Shown here: one piece after another, positions 47,847 through 57,012 of the stretch | Position numbering within the stretch: position 1 is the stretch's first letter | How the letters are laid out: each line of letters begins with the position of its first letter | Assembly: GCF_900130005.1 (NCBI RefSeq) | Contig: NZ_FQXP01000007.1 | Coordinates: forward strand, 124,001-188,000 | Reading direction: 5' to 3' | Length of the DNA: 64,000 nucleotides | From: Clostridium collagenovorans DSM 3089 | Lineage (GTDB): Bacteria > Bacillota > Clostridia > Clostridiales > Clostridiaceae | Made by a program: the position numbers and the translations under genes | The notes under the pieces: generated by a model | What the model saw: only the letters and a program-made list of their open reading frames with translations | Told to the model about the DNA's origin: nothing | The model's database searches: none

Positions 47847-48280
47847 AACTATCATGCGAAGTTATTAGAGATTTGCTACCATTGTATTACGATAAAGTTT
47901 GTAGTAAAGAAAGTTCTTTGTTAATAGAAGAGCATTTGGCAGATTGTAATCAATGCCTAGATGAATTAGAAAAACTTAAAACATGCTTAGAAAAACCAAC
48001 TATTTCGGAGGAGAATATACAAGTAATGAAAAATATTTCAACAAAATGGAAAAAAGATAAGATGATTGCATTTTCAAAAGGTTCAATGTTTGTTTCAGCT
48101 TTAGCAGCTATTATTTGTTTTGTTGCCTATAATGTTATTGGTTCAGAAGTTTTGCCAGATGGAACATTGGTTGAGCCATTCGCACTAATACCAATTGTAT
48201 ATATATTTATTTTAATGTTTATCATTTCACTAATATGCTACTTTATATTTTTAAAGAAACATAAAATTAACAATAAATAA
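47843..48280 (+). CDS. Zinc-finger (zf-HC2) anti-sigma factor with membrane segments
   Basis: ATG at 47843, AAGGAG upstream; 145 residues, 4-bp overlap with the sigma gene. Zinc-binding Hx3CxxC motif in EEHLADCNQCLDEL (about 30-42), then two membrane helices (about 77-98 and 112-135). Typical membrane anti-sigma that holds the adjacent ECF factor until a surface signal. Confidence 0.9.
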   Translation: MKLSCEVIRDLLPLYYDKVCSKESSLLIEEHLADCNQCLDELEKLKTCLEKPTISEENIQVMKNISTKWKKDKMIAFSKGSMFVSALAAIICFVAYNVIGSEVLPDGTLVEPFALIPIVYIFILMFIISLICYFIFLKKHKINNK

Positions 48281-48311
48281 AACGAGCATAATTGAAAACA
48301 AGTAAATTTAT

Positions 48312-48355
48312 AGTATTGGAGGACTTATAGTAACAGTTAGTCCTTCAATACTTTT
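48312..48355 (+). terminator. Intrinsic terminator of the sigma/anti-sigma pair
   Basis: AGTATTGGAGGACT pairs with AGTCCTTCAATACT around a 13-nt loop, then TTTTT on the plus strand. Confidence 0.85.
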
Positions 48356-48371
48356 TAAGCAAAAACCTCAT

Positions 48372-48851
48372 TTACTTGTGGTACGGTTCTCCGCTATTTA
48401 TTCTGTATGCTCTATATATTTGTTCTAGCAGCATTACTCTGAATAGTTGATGTGGGAAGGTCATTTTTGAGAAGCATAGTTTATAGTTTGCTCTTTTTAG
48501 TACGCTTTCTGCTATTCCTAGGCTTCCTCCTATAACAAAGGCTATGTTAGAGTTTCCTCTTACTCCTAAGTCATCTATCATTGTCGCTAGTTCTTCTGAG
48601 GTTATTTGTTTTCCTTTTAGATCAAGGGCTATTACATACATATTGTCTTTAATATGTTTTAATATTTGCTCTCCTTCTTTCTCCTTTATTGCTATTTCTT
48701 CTTTTTCTGAAGCATTATCTGGAGTTTTTTCATCTGCTAATTCTACTATGTTTAGTTTGCAATATCTTGTTAACCTTTTTGAGTATTCATCTATTGCTAG
48801 TTTTAAATATTTTTCTTTTATTTTTCCTACTGTAATTAATGTTATATTCAT
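48372..48851 (-). CDS. rlmH: 23S rRNA pseudouridine-1915 N3-methyltransferase RlmH
   Basis: 159 residues, SPOUT fold: MNITLITVGKIKEKYLK, the glycine loop FVIGGSLGIAESVL and C-terminal LLEQIYRAYRI...GEPYHK match RlmH. It methylates pseudouridine 1915 of helix 69 on 70S ribosomes. The strong GGAGG at 48900-48896 is about 45 nt before the ATG, with a small 7-bp hairpin (48869-48889) between, an unusual arrangement. Preceded upstream by the SEC-C gene and its terminator. Confidence 0.96.
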   Translation of the reverse strand: MNITLITVGKIKEKYLKLAIDEYSKRLTRYCKLNIVELADEKTPDNASEKEEIAIKEKEGEQILKHIKDNMYVIALDLKGKQITSEELATMIDDLGVRGNSNIAFVIGGSLGIAESVLKRANYKLCFSKMTFPHQLFRVMLLEQIYRAYRINSGEPYHK

Positions 48852-48910
48852 CTTTTATTATTTATATCAAAAGGCTTAACTTGCCTTTTTAATTCCTCCT
48901 TAAATTAATT

Positions 48911-48940
48911 AAAGCAGAAACACTCAAGGTATTTCTGCTT
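48911..48940 (-). terminator. Intrinsic terminator of the SEC-C gene
   Basis: AAGCAGAAA pairs with TTTCTGCTT around a 12-nt loop on the minus strand, then TAATTAATTT, a weak T run. Confidence 0.6.
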
Positions 48941-48950
48941 ATTAGTTTAA

Positions 48951-49448
48951 TTATTTACCACAACATTTTTTGTATTTCTTTCCACTTCCACATGGACATG
49001 GATCATTTCTTCCAATTTTGTCTTCTCTAACAACTGTTTTAGAAGATCTGTATTCTTTAGCTATTTCTTTTCTCTTATCTACTGAGAATATTCCATCCCA
49101 TTGGCTTAAAGAGTATAAGTAGTCAGCTTTAGCATCTAACATATTGAAGTATAATTTTTCGTAGTCTACTACTACATCGATTTCTGTTGTTGAAACTACT
49201 TCTTCTAAATCGATTGAGTTTGTTAAACTTTCATTGATACCATCTAAAATACCAACAAAGTAAACTTCATCTACTCCATATTCTTTTGCTAATTCAGCAA
49301 CTGATCCTTTTATGTTAGTGTTATGACTTCCTAAAAATTTTTTATAGAACTCTGATTCTACAGCACCGTATTCATCCCAAAATGCTGCCTCTCCTTTAGT
49401 TTTAACTGTTTCAACTACAAAATCTGTCCACTGTTTATATAAGCTCAT
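48951..49448 (-). CDS. SEC-C metal-binding domain protein
   Basis: Start at the ATG at 49448 (GGGGAC upstream); 165 residues. C-terminal SEC-C zinc motif CPCGSGKKYKKCCG (about 150-163); the rest is an uncharacterised helical domain. SEC-C is found at the end of SecA and of many small proteins. Role unknown. Confidence 0.88.
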   Translation of the reverse strand: MSLYKQWTDFVVETVKTKGEAAFWDEYGAVESEFYKKFLGSHNTNIKGSVAELAKEYGVDEVYFVGILDGINESLTNSIDLEEVVSTTEIDVVVDYEKLYFNMLDAKADYLYSLSQWDGIFSVDKRKEIAKEYRSSKTVVREDKIGRNDPCPCGSGKKYKKCCGK

Positions 49449-49637
49449 TTCTAAGTCCCCTTTTTCCAATTTATATTTATTTGGTTAATTATTTTGTAAA
49501 TCCTTTGGTTTAAAACAAAACCCAATAACGCATTATTTAAGGTTATTATAATAAATACATTGTAAATTTTCAACATATTTAGTTATAATTTTATAAAAAC
49601 CTTCATTTTATTATGTTTCCCTACATGATAAAATCTA

Positions 49638-50207
49638 TTATTTTTTTATTAATCTTGAATCTATTGCTTTACTATCAAATGGAGTTGAAATATCATAATT
49701 TCCTCCAAGTGTATCTACATTCTTACTTTCTATAAGTATTTGAACTTTTTCTATACCTGGTAGCTGTGATAAGGATTTTGATATTCCCTTTAAGCAAGCA
49801 TTTTCCTTAGACTTAGTCATTTCTACCTTTGCTTCTTTACTAAAATTAATATTAGCAATTCCGTCTTTTATAGAAAAACTTACCAGTCTAGTATCCTTTG
49901 GTAATATAGGTTGAAGTTCACTTTTTACAGAAGGTCCTTTTATTAACTCTTGAATAATTAATTGTCCTAAAAATTCTTCTTTATTTGCAAGTCTTTCTTC
50001 TTTTCCTAACTCTTCTTTACTTCCATCCTTTGATGCATCAAAGTATAGATTCATATCAACTAAATCTTCCTTTTCCATAGGAAGTTTTAAGTTTTCAATT
50101 TTTTCTTTAGTGTTTATGCTTCCTTTATCATCCTTATTACATGCAGTTAACATCAGTAATGTCATTACCATGGTCACCATTAATAATATAGTAGTTAATT
50201 TCTTCAT
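49638..50207 (-). CDS. GerMN-domain lipoprotein
   Basis: 189 residues with lipobox LTAC (Cys about residue 23). GerMN domain (about 45-180): MNLYFDASKDGSKEEL, VSFSIKDGIANINFSKEAK and GIEKVQILIES. Lipid-anchored, extracytoplasmic. The family includes GerM and YlyJ/LpqB-like proteins that bind wall or kinases; exact role unknown. Ends 12 nt after the YycJ-type gene. Confidence 0.88.
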   Translation of the reverse strand: MKKLTTILLMVTMVMTLLMLTACNKDDKGSINTKEKIENLKLPMEKEDLVDMNLYFDASKDGSKEELGKEERLANKEEFLGQLIIQELIKGPSVKSELQPILPKDTRLVSFSIKDGIANINFSKEAKVEMTKSKENACLKGISKSLSQLPGIEKVQILIESKNVDTLGGNYDISTPFDSKAIDSRLIKK

Positions 50208-50218
50208 GATATCTCTCC

Positions 50219-51004
50219 TTAAAGCTCTATATACTTACTAGGTTTATCTCTCTCAGCCATAGTAAGATATATTTCCTTACCTATATTTATACCTTCTTCA
50301 ACAAGTATGTTTTCTACGGTTTTATATGCTAAATCTGGATAATTATTAGTTTTACTTAAGTGACCTAATACTATATGTTTCGGTTTATCATTCATTATTT
50401 CTACTATAGCCTTACCACAAGCATCGTTAGATAAGTGTCCCACCTCACTTAAAATTCTCTTTTTAAGAGGGTATGGATATGGACCAAACTTAACCATTTC
50501 AATGTCATGATTGCTTTCTAATAATACTATGTCTGCATCATATACTGCCTTTTTGACATCTTCTGAAAAATATCCTAAATCTGTTGCAATGGTAGCCTTT
50601 TTTTCTTTGCTATACACAGAATATCCTACAGGATCAGCTGCATCATGAGATATTCCATGACTAACTATCTGAAGATCACCTACTTCAACATAGCTACCAT
50701 CCATAATCTTAATATTATGTTCCTTAACTTTACCTATTTTAGTATCCATAGCCTTCCAAGTAAGCTCATTTGCATAAATAGGTATGTCGTATTTCCTTGA
50801 TAGTATTCCTACCCCCTTAATATGATCAGAATGTTCATGGGTTATAAAAATACCATCTATTTTCTCACATGTTTCTTCTATAGATTTCAAACCTGCTTCT
50901 ATAGTTTTACCTGATAAACCCGCATCTATTAATATGCGAGATTTATCAGAGGCAACAAAAATTGAGTTGCCACTACTTCCACTATATAAAGGACAAAATT
51001 TCAT
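50219..51004 (-). CDS. YycJ/WalJ-type metallo-beta-lactamase-fold hydrolase
   Basis: 261 residues. The metal motif is FITHEHSDHIKGV (HxHxDH), further ligands in VSHGISHDA and VLGHLSKTNN. YycJ proteins are 5'-exonuclease-like hydrolases in the neighbourhood of the WalKR operon in Bacilli. The ATG has GGGTGATTA upstream; 20 bp downstream of murA, so part of the murA unit. Confidence 0.9.
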   Translation of the reverse strand: MKFCPLYSGSSGNSIFVASDKSRILIDAGLSGKTIEAGLKSIEETCEKIDGIFITHEHSDHIKGVGILSRKYDIPIYANELTWKAMDTKIGKVKEHNIKIMDGSYVEVGDLQIVSHGISHDAADPVGYSVYSKEKKATIATDLGYFSEDVKKAVYDADIVLLESNHDIEMVKFGPYPYPLKKRILSEVGHLSNDACGKAIVEIMNDKPKHIVLGHLSKTNNYPDLAYKTVENILVEEGINIGKEIYLTMAERDKPSKYIEL

Positions 51005-51024
51005 ATATAATCACCCATTTACCA

Positions 51025-52281
51025 CTATACAGTTTCTCTACGTATAGTTGCACCTAGCTTAGTGAATTTATCCTCAATATAAGGATATCCTCTGTCTATG
51101 TGTTCTAATCCTGCTATAATAGTTTCTCCCTCAGCCATAAGTCCAGCTATTACCATTGCAGCTCCAGCTCTTAAATCTGTTGCTATAACCTCTGCACCTG
51201 TTAACTTCTCAACACCTTCAACTATAGCTACTCTTCCGTTAACATCAATTTTAGCGCCCATCTTTTTAAGTTCATCTACATGCTTAAATCTTGATTCCCA
51301 AATACTTTCTGTAACCATACTTCTACCCTTAGCCATTGTTAATAAAGTACTCATTGGTTGCTGAATATCAGTTGGGAAACCAGGGTATGGTAATGTTTTT
51401 ATGTTTACAGCTTTTAAGTTTCTCTCAGACTTAACTGTAACAGAATCATCACCTTCTATTATTTCTACTCCCATTTCAGTAAGCTTTGCACTTATTGCTT
51501 CTAAATGTTTAGGAATAACATTTTGTATAGTTACTTCCCCACCACAAGCTGCTGTTGCTATCATATAAGTTCCTGCTTCTATTTGATCTGGGATTACACT
51601 ATATGTACAGCCCTTAAGTTCTTTAACACCTTTAATTCTTATTGTATCTGTTCCTGCACCCTTAATGTCAGCACCCATAGAGTTTAAATAGTTTGCTAAA
51701 TCAACTACATGCGGTTCTTTAGCTGGATTCTCTAATGTTGTTTGACCCTCTGCTAGTACAGCTGCCATCATAACGTTCATTGTTGCTCCAACGCTTACAA
51801 CGTCGAAGTATATATTAGTACCTATAAGTTTATCAGTTTTTACACTTACAGCGCCATAACCAACCTCTACATCGGCACCTAGTGCTTCAAATCCTTTTAT
51901 GTGTTGATCTATTGGTCTAACACCTATAGGACATCCCCCTGGTAAATCTACACTTGCTTCTTTAAATCTACCTAAAAGAGCTCCTAAAAGGTAATATGAT
52001 GCTCTCATTTTTCTAACTTCTTCAATATTTGCTTTCACATTATGCACTTCTGTGCTATCTATAATAACTGTAGATTCATTTCTAGTAACCTTACAGCCTA
52101 AACTTTCTAATATTTTAACAAGACACTTTACATCATCTATATCTGGAACATTTTCAATAGTACTAACACCCTTACTTGCTAATACTGCTGCTGGTAATAT
52201 AGCTACTGCAGCGTTCTTCGCACCACTGATTTCAATGTTACCAAATATTTTGTTTCCTCCACTTATAACCAGCTTTTCCAT
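51025..52281 (-). CDS. murA: UDP-N-acetylglucosamine 1-carboxyvinyltransferase MurA
   Basis: Start set at the ATG at 52281, which aligns with the family N-terminus (MEKLVISGG, like MDKFRVQG); 418 residues, the usual length. Catalytic Cys in GGCPIGVRPID, plus GAKNAAVA and the ATDLRAGAA segment. Transfers enolpyruvate from PEP to UDP-GlcNAc, the first step in peptidoglycan synthesis, and is the fosfomycin target (Cys present, so sensitivity is expected). Transcribed with the YycJ-type and GerMN genes. Confidence 0.96.
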   Translation of the reverse strand: MEKLVISGGNKIFGNIEISGAKNAAVAILPAAVLASKGVSTIENVPDIDDVKCLVKILESLGCKVTRNESTVIIDSTEVHNVKANIEEVRKMRASYYLLGALLGRFKEASVDLPGGCPIGVRPIDQHIKGFEALGADVEVGYGAVSVKTDKLIGTNIYFDVVSVGATMNVMMAAVLAEGQTTLENPAKEPHVVDLANYLNSMGADIKGAGTDTIRIKGVKELKGCTYSVIPDQIEAGTYMIATAACGGEVTIQNVIPKHLEAISAKLTEMGVEIIEGDDSVTVKSERNLKAVNIKTLPYPGFPTDIQQPMSTLLTMAKGRSMVTESIWESRFKHVDELKKMGAKIDVNGRVAIVEGVEKLTGAEVIATDLRAGAAMVIAGLMAEGETIIAGLEHIDRGYPYIEDKFTKLGATIRRETV

Positions 52282-53181
52282 AACCTTATCCATCCTTATC
52301 TAATAAATATTATTTAAATTTCACTCTTGCTTCCAACTACATTAATTTTTATTATTTTAAATCTTTTTGCATTAATAATGAATACTTACTTGTAACCCCT
52401 CTTACTGGATTTTAATATGTTTTTTAACATATATTTTTACAAGCACCACCATAAGTTAAATTAAGTCAAATTTTTGATTTAATCCACTTATTATTTACTG
52501 TCATACCCTACATTATATCATAAGTTTTATAAATTTTTATAAAGTTTTTTAACTGTTATAAAACTTTTATAATTATGACATAGCATGAGGTATTTTAAAA
52601 TAGTTTTTAAGATATTTTTACTTAAGTTTTAAAATTAATTTTCTTATGATAGATTTATATTATAAATTTAGTGTATAATAATTACAATTATGTATTTAAG
52701 TTGTTTAAACCTTTAAATACTGAAATTATAATAGGAATATTAATTAATTCCTATTTATGTTATAATAACTATTGTTTTATCTGATTTTTATTTATTTGCA
52801 CTAAATTAGATAAATCTCATATATTTATTGTAATAAGCAACTTTTTTCTTTCATGAGTTATTACAATGAATATATTATGATTAAGTATTTAATACTTAAT
52901 CTTATTATGTACTTTATTAATATAAAAAATTTAAATTATTTAAATAAATTTTCAAAGTACTCGTAAATAGGTTTTTTAGTAGCAATATATAGCTTGTAAT
53001 ATTAAAACTACTATTGCACTTTAGCTTGTCTTAATAAATTTTTTAAGTGGCTTAAAGTTTTTTTAAATACAAATGTAGTTTATTTAATACAATATATAAC
53101 TAATATAAGATTTCAATTTATTACGGAATTTAAATAAATTTATCTCAATGCAACATTGAAGTTTATTTTTGGAGGAAAACT
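52282..53181. other. 900-base AT-rich intergenic region
   Basis: Divergent region between murA (minus) and the gene at 53182 (plus). A perfect inverted repeat, arms GATTAAGTATT (52879-52889) and AATACTTAATC (52891-52901), is the only structure I can define. No reading frame with a ribosome binding site was found. No TTATCCACA-type boxes were seen to suggest an origin. Confidence 0.5.
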
Positions 53182-53769
53182 ATGAAGTACCAATTAGTTG
53201 CTTTATTTGATCATGAATCATCACTGAAAGTTGAAAATATTCAAAAAAATATATGTAGAAAATATAAAGTCCCAAGTAAAAATACTACTATTATGCACAT
53301 ACCCCTTACAACAATTGTTAATCCTGATATAGATAAAGTTGAATCTATAGTTTTAAAGGTTTTAAAGCCTTACAAACGTTTCAAGGTAAGAATTAATAAT
53401 GGTTTATATGTAAACACTGAAAATAAACAAGTTAGTGTTGCTATTGACGAAAAGGGCTATGTATCTAGAATTTCAAGGAACATAGATGAACTATTAGCCT
53501 TAAATGGTCTTAATGTTGAGTCTATACATTCTTCTTACTCTGATTTATTTATACCTATTGGTGGAATCAGTGGTGCTGTTAAAAAGGCATGTAACCAATC
53601 TATGATTCCTATAAATAAATCTTTAACTCTAGAGGATGTATTAAATTATGCTAAAGTAGACAGACTAGAGTTATGGAAAGTACCAAGTGGAAAAAAAGAA
53701 TTTTACAGCAAGAAGAAGCCTTCAAGTAAGGATCTTAAGGTAAAAACTTTTGTCCTTAGAGAATATTAA
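53182..53769 (+). CDS. Conserved-looking protein, LigT/2H phosphoesterase-like fold suspected
   Basis: 195 residues with TTTTTGGAGG upstream. The core YQLVALFDHESS, MHIPLTT and VRINNGLYV suggest a LigT/2H fold, but the first catalytic motif is HIP rather than HxT and the second is degenerate (LFIPIG), so phosphoesterase activity is doubtful. No signal peptide. It lies just upstream of the asnS T-box leader but transcribed as a separate unit. Function not assigned. Confidence 0.75.
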   Translation: MKYQLVALFDHESSLKVENIQKNICRKYKVPSKNTTIMHIPLTTIVNPDIDKVESIVLKVLKPYKRFKVRINNGLYVNTENKQVSVAIDEKGYVSRISRNIDELLALNGLNVESIHSSYSDLFIPIGGISGAVKKACNQSMIPINKSLTLEDVLNYAKVDRLELWKVPSGKKEFYSKKKPSSKDLKVKTFVLREY

Positions 53770-53834
53770 AAAAAATTTACTTGCATTTTTTTTAATTTTG
53801 TGTTTAAAATATTAACTATAAAGTAAATACAGAT

Positions 53835-54130
53835 TTTAAAGACTGTGAAGAGAAGAGTAAATTTAGGAAGTAGTCTTAGCGAATCAGGGAGGGTGTAAGC
53901 CTGATACGAAGCCTATATTGAAGAACATCTCGGAGTTGCCAACCGAAATATCGTAAGATAAAGTAGACTTGGACGGGTTCAAACCGTTAATACTTGAATA
54001 TTGTAATTAGAATTTTTTCTAACGCAATAGTTTGGAGTGGTCAATGTTTACTATTGGCAATCTGGGTGGTACCACGGAAATTCAACCTTTCGTCCCTATT
54101 TATTTAGGGATGGAAGGTTTTTTTATTTTT
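53835..54130 (+). promoter_or_regulatory. T-box leader of asnS, asparagine specifier (AAC)
   Basis: Stem I starts with GAAGAGAAGAGTAAATT; specifier AAC at 53924-53926 lies directly before ATCTC. The T-box GGGTGGTACCACGG is at 54064-54077, followed by the terminator AACCTTTCGTCCCT/AGGGATGGAAGGTT (54084-54119) and a T run. Uncharged tRNA-Asn should induce asnS. Confidence 0.95.
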
Positions 54131-54158
54131 ATATTTAAATTTTAAGGAGGTTATTAAA

Positions 54159-55550
54159 ATGAAAACAACATTAGTAAAAACTCTTTTTAGAGAAACTCAA
54201 CAATATCTAGGTACGGATGTAAAGATTTCTGGATGGATTAGAACTATCAGAGATTCTAAAACTTTTGGGTTTATTGAAATAAATGACGGTAGTTTCTTTA
54301 AAAATGTTCAAATCGTATTTGATGATTCTTTAGAAAACTTTAAAGCTATTTCTAAATTACCTATTAGTTCTTCACTTTCTATAATAGGTACTATAGTTGA
54401 AACTCCAGGTGCTAAGCAACCTTTCGAGATTAAGGCTAAAGAAATCATAATTGAGGGTATGTCTAACTCTGATTACCCACTTCAAAAGAAAAGACACTCT
54501 TTTGAATATTTAAGAACAATCGCTCACTTAAGACCAAGAAGTAACGCATTCTCTGCTGTATTTAGAGTTCGTTCAGTTGTAGCTCATGCTATACACCAAT
54601 TCTTCTTTGAGAGAGGATTCGTTTATGTTCACACTCCAATAATAACTGGAAGTGACTGTGAGGGTGCTGGAGAAATGTTTAAAGTTACAACTTTAGATTT
54701 AGACAACGTACCTAAGAATGAAGATGGTTCTATTGATTACTCTGAGGACTTCTTTGGAAAAGAAACTAACTTAACTGTTAGTGGACAATTAGAAGGAGAA
54801 ATCTTTGCTTTATCTCATAGAAACATTTATACTTTCGGTCCTACTTTTAGAGCTGAGAACTCTTACACTGGAAGACACGCAAGTGAGTTCTGGATGATAG
54901 AGCCTGAAATGGCTTTTGCTGACCTTGAAGATAACATGCAACTTGCTGAAGACATGTTAAAATATATAATTAAATTTACTTTAGAAAATGCTCCAGAAGA
55001 AATGGAATTCTTTAACCAATTCATTGATAAAGGATTATTAGAAAGATTAAACAACATCTTAACTTCTGACTTTGGTAAAGTAACTTATACTGAAGCTGTT
55101 GATATGCTTATAAAATCAGGTGTTGAATTCGAATACCCAGTTGAGTGGGGTATAGACCTTCAAACTGAACATGAAAGATATTTAACAGAGCAAATATTCA
55201 AGAAGCCTGTATTTGTAACTAACTATCCAAAAGAGATCAAAGCATTCTACATGAGAGTGAACGAAGATCAAAAAACTGTTGCAGCTATGGACTTATTAGT
55301 TCCAGGTATAGGAGAACTCATTGGTGGAAGTCAAAGAGAAGAAAGATATGAGAACTTACTTGGTAGAATTAAAGAATTAGACTTAAACCCAGAAGATTAC
55401 TGGTGGTATTTAGAGCTTAGAAAATATGGTGAAACTAAACACTCTGGATTCGGTTTAGGCTTCGAAAGAGCTATTATGTATTTAACAGGTATGGGTAACA
55501 TCAGAGACGTGCTACCATTCCCAAGAACACCTAAAACTGCTGAATTCTAA
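54159..55550 (+). CDS. asnS: Asparaginyl-tRNA synthetase
   Basis: 463 residues. Anticodon-binding OB fold (about 15-105, KISGWIRTIRDSKTFGFIEI) then class IIb catalytic core: motif 2 around RAENSYTGRHASEFWMIEPE and motif 3 GFGLGFERAIMYLTG. It charges tRNA-Asn with asparagine. The AAGGAGG is 8 nt before the ATG. Controlled by the Asn T-box leader. Confidence 0.97.
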   Translation: MKTTLVKTLFRETQQYLGTDVKISGWIRTIRDSKTFGFIEINDGSFFKNVQIVFDDSLENFKAISKLPISSSLSIIGTIVETPGAKQPFEIKAKEIIIEGMSNSDYPLQKKRHSFEYLRTIAHLRPRSNAFSAVFRVRSVVAHAIHQFFFERGFVYVHTPIITGSDCEGAGEMFKVTTLDLDNVPKNEDGSIDYSEDFFGKETNLTVSGQLEGEIFALSHRNIYTFGPTFRAENSYTGRHASEFWMIEPEMAFADLEDNMQLAEDMLKYIIKFTLENAPEEMEFFNQFIDKGLLERLNNILTSDFGKVTYTEAVDMLIKSGVEFEYPVEWGIDLQTEHERYLTEQIFKKPVFVTNYPKEIKAFYMRVNEDQKTVAAMDLLVPGIGELIGGSQREERYENLLGRIKELDLNPEDYWWYLELRKYGETKHSGFGLGFERAIMYLTGMGNIRDVLPFPRTPKTAEF

Positions 55551-55560
55551 TTATAAATTA

Positions 55561-55697
55561 AAAAGCTAGATTAATTAGATAAAGTTGCTACGGCATTAAT
55601 ACTTTTATATCAAATATACTGTATTTATAAATTACATGTACAGCATGATAGGATATTTATCTTTAATGCCTCAGCTTCTTTCTAATAATCTAGCTTT
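55561..55697. repeat. Long imperfect inverted repeat directly after asnS
   Basis: About 137 nt whose two halves are nearly complementary over about 45 nt: left arm starts AAAGCTAGATTAATTAG and holds GGCATTAA; right arm, read backwards, starts AAAGCTAGATTATTAG and holds GGCATTAA. No coding sequence, and no T run after it. It may serve as a structured 3' end for asnS or be a small MITE. Confidence 0.7.
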
Positions 55698-55745
55698 AAT
55701 ACTTATTAATAAAAATACGGATAATTTTATTACACTTAAATATGC

Positions 55746-56018
55746 TTAACTTTGATGTCCTGTAATAAGATTAAGAAGCTCTTTTCTCTTTTTAACAATA
55801 TATACTATTAATGTAAGAACTGATATAGTTGTAACTGTATTCAATACTAATTGAATGGTAGGATTTAAAAATTGATATATATTATATGCTCCCGTGTATA
55901 TTCCCCCTATTAACGCAAGAAACATTACAAAAGGATACCACACCTTCTTTTCATTTATATATTTTTTTCCTAATACTACAATTATTATCGCACAAACTAT
56001 TATTCTCCCTATATCCAT
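55746..56018 (-). CDS. Small three-helix membrane protein
   Basis: 90 residues, ATG with AAGGAGGTGAG upstream. Helices at about 3-18, 28-49 and 55-76; ends in a basic stretch. No recognised family. Possibly part of a small-membrane family of Clostridium. Confidence 0.7.
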   Translation of the reverse strand: MDIGRIIVCAIIIVVLGKKYINEKKVWYPFVMFLALIGGIYTGAYNIYQFLNPTIQLVLNTVTTISVLTLIVYIVKKRKELLNLITGHQS

Positions 56019-56404
56019 ATGCTCACCTCCTTATTAACTCTTATGCAATTCAATATATAAACTTTACATATATAATTTTACATTAAATCCATTAAATACG
56101 AAAGATGTTTAATTCAATATACATACTTAATTCAAGTAGCAACACTATAAATCACCACTTAATTAATCTCATATTAAAATGCCTTAACCTCTCTCACTAC
56201 TTTTATTAAATGAAGCTTAATGCTATAATCATAACAGTATCATCCTATGGCTATTTATAGAGTTTAAAGTGATGACTTAATATATTTTATAATAAATACA
56301 ATTAATTATATTTAAAGTATACATATTATATTTCTTATAATAAAAAAATGTACAAATGCTACAATAATTACTCATAAGATAAAAATATAAGGGGAGGTTT
56401 TTTT
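56019..56404. other. Divergent intergenic region
   Basis: About 390 AT-rich bases holding the promoters of the minus-strand membrane protein gene and the plus-strand dUTPase gene. No supported gene or notable structure. Confidence 0.45.
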
Positions 56405-56893
56405 ATGGATTTACAAAATTTATTTTATCTTCAATCAGAATTAGATGTTCATATATCTTCTGAACATAACCTTGAAAATGAAGATCTTTTTGATAAAAAA
56501 GTATTAGCTTTGCTTGTTGAACTTGGTGAATTTGCCAATGAAACTCGTTGTTTTAAATTCTGGAGTAAAAAGGGACCATCTGAAAAAGCAGTTATGCTTG
56601 AAGAGTATGTTGACGGATTACACTTTATATTAAGTTTAGGCCTTATAAAGGAGTACACTTACATCAACTTAGTTCTTAATAGAAATATTATTACTGATGG
56701 TACTGATGGATTCTTAAACCTTTACAATACTGCATTAAGCTTTAAGCTACATCCTACTGAAAGAAACTACGAAAATATGTTCCAGTGTTTCTTAGACTTA
56801 GGTTCTTTCTTTGGTTTTACTGGAGAAGATATTGAAAATGCTTATCTTGAAAAGAATAAAGTTAATCATAAGCGTCAAGAACAAGGTTACTAA
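56405..56893 (+). CDS. Dimeric dUTP diphosphatase (dUTPase_2, MazG-like)
   Basis: 162 residues, GGGGAGG upstream. All-alpha NTP pyrophosphohydrolase pattern: LLVELGEFANETRCFKFW and LEEYVDGLHFIL supply the ExxE and ExxD metal-binding acids. It hydrolyses dUTP to dUMP and PPi, keeping uracil out of DNA. Dimeric family, unlike trimeric Dut. Confidence 0.9.
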   Translation: MDLQNLFYLQSELDVHISSEHNLENEDLFDKKVLALLVELGEFANETRCFKFWSKKGPSEKAVMLEEYVDGLHFILSLGLIKEYTYINLVLNRNIITDGTDGFLNLYNTALSFKLHPTERNYENMFQCFLDLGSFFGFTGEDIENAYLEKNKVNHKRQEQGY

Positions 56894-57012
56894 AGGTTTT
56901 AAAGCTTATTAACGGTACATAATACAATATTTAAGTAATATATTTGAATACCTTGGTTAAACTATCTTTGTAATTTTATTTTTAATATATAATAACAAAG
57001 GAGGAGTTTGAC

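Noticed and set aside
52282..53181. Possible replication origin
   Set aside because: The region is AT-rich but I see no TTATCCACA-type DnaA boxes and no dnaA or dnaN nearby.
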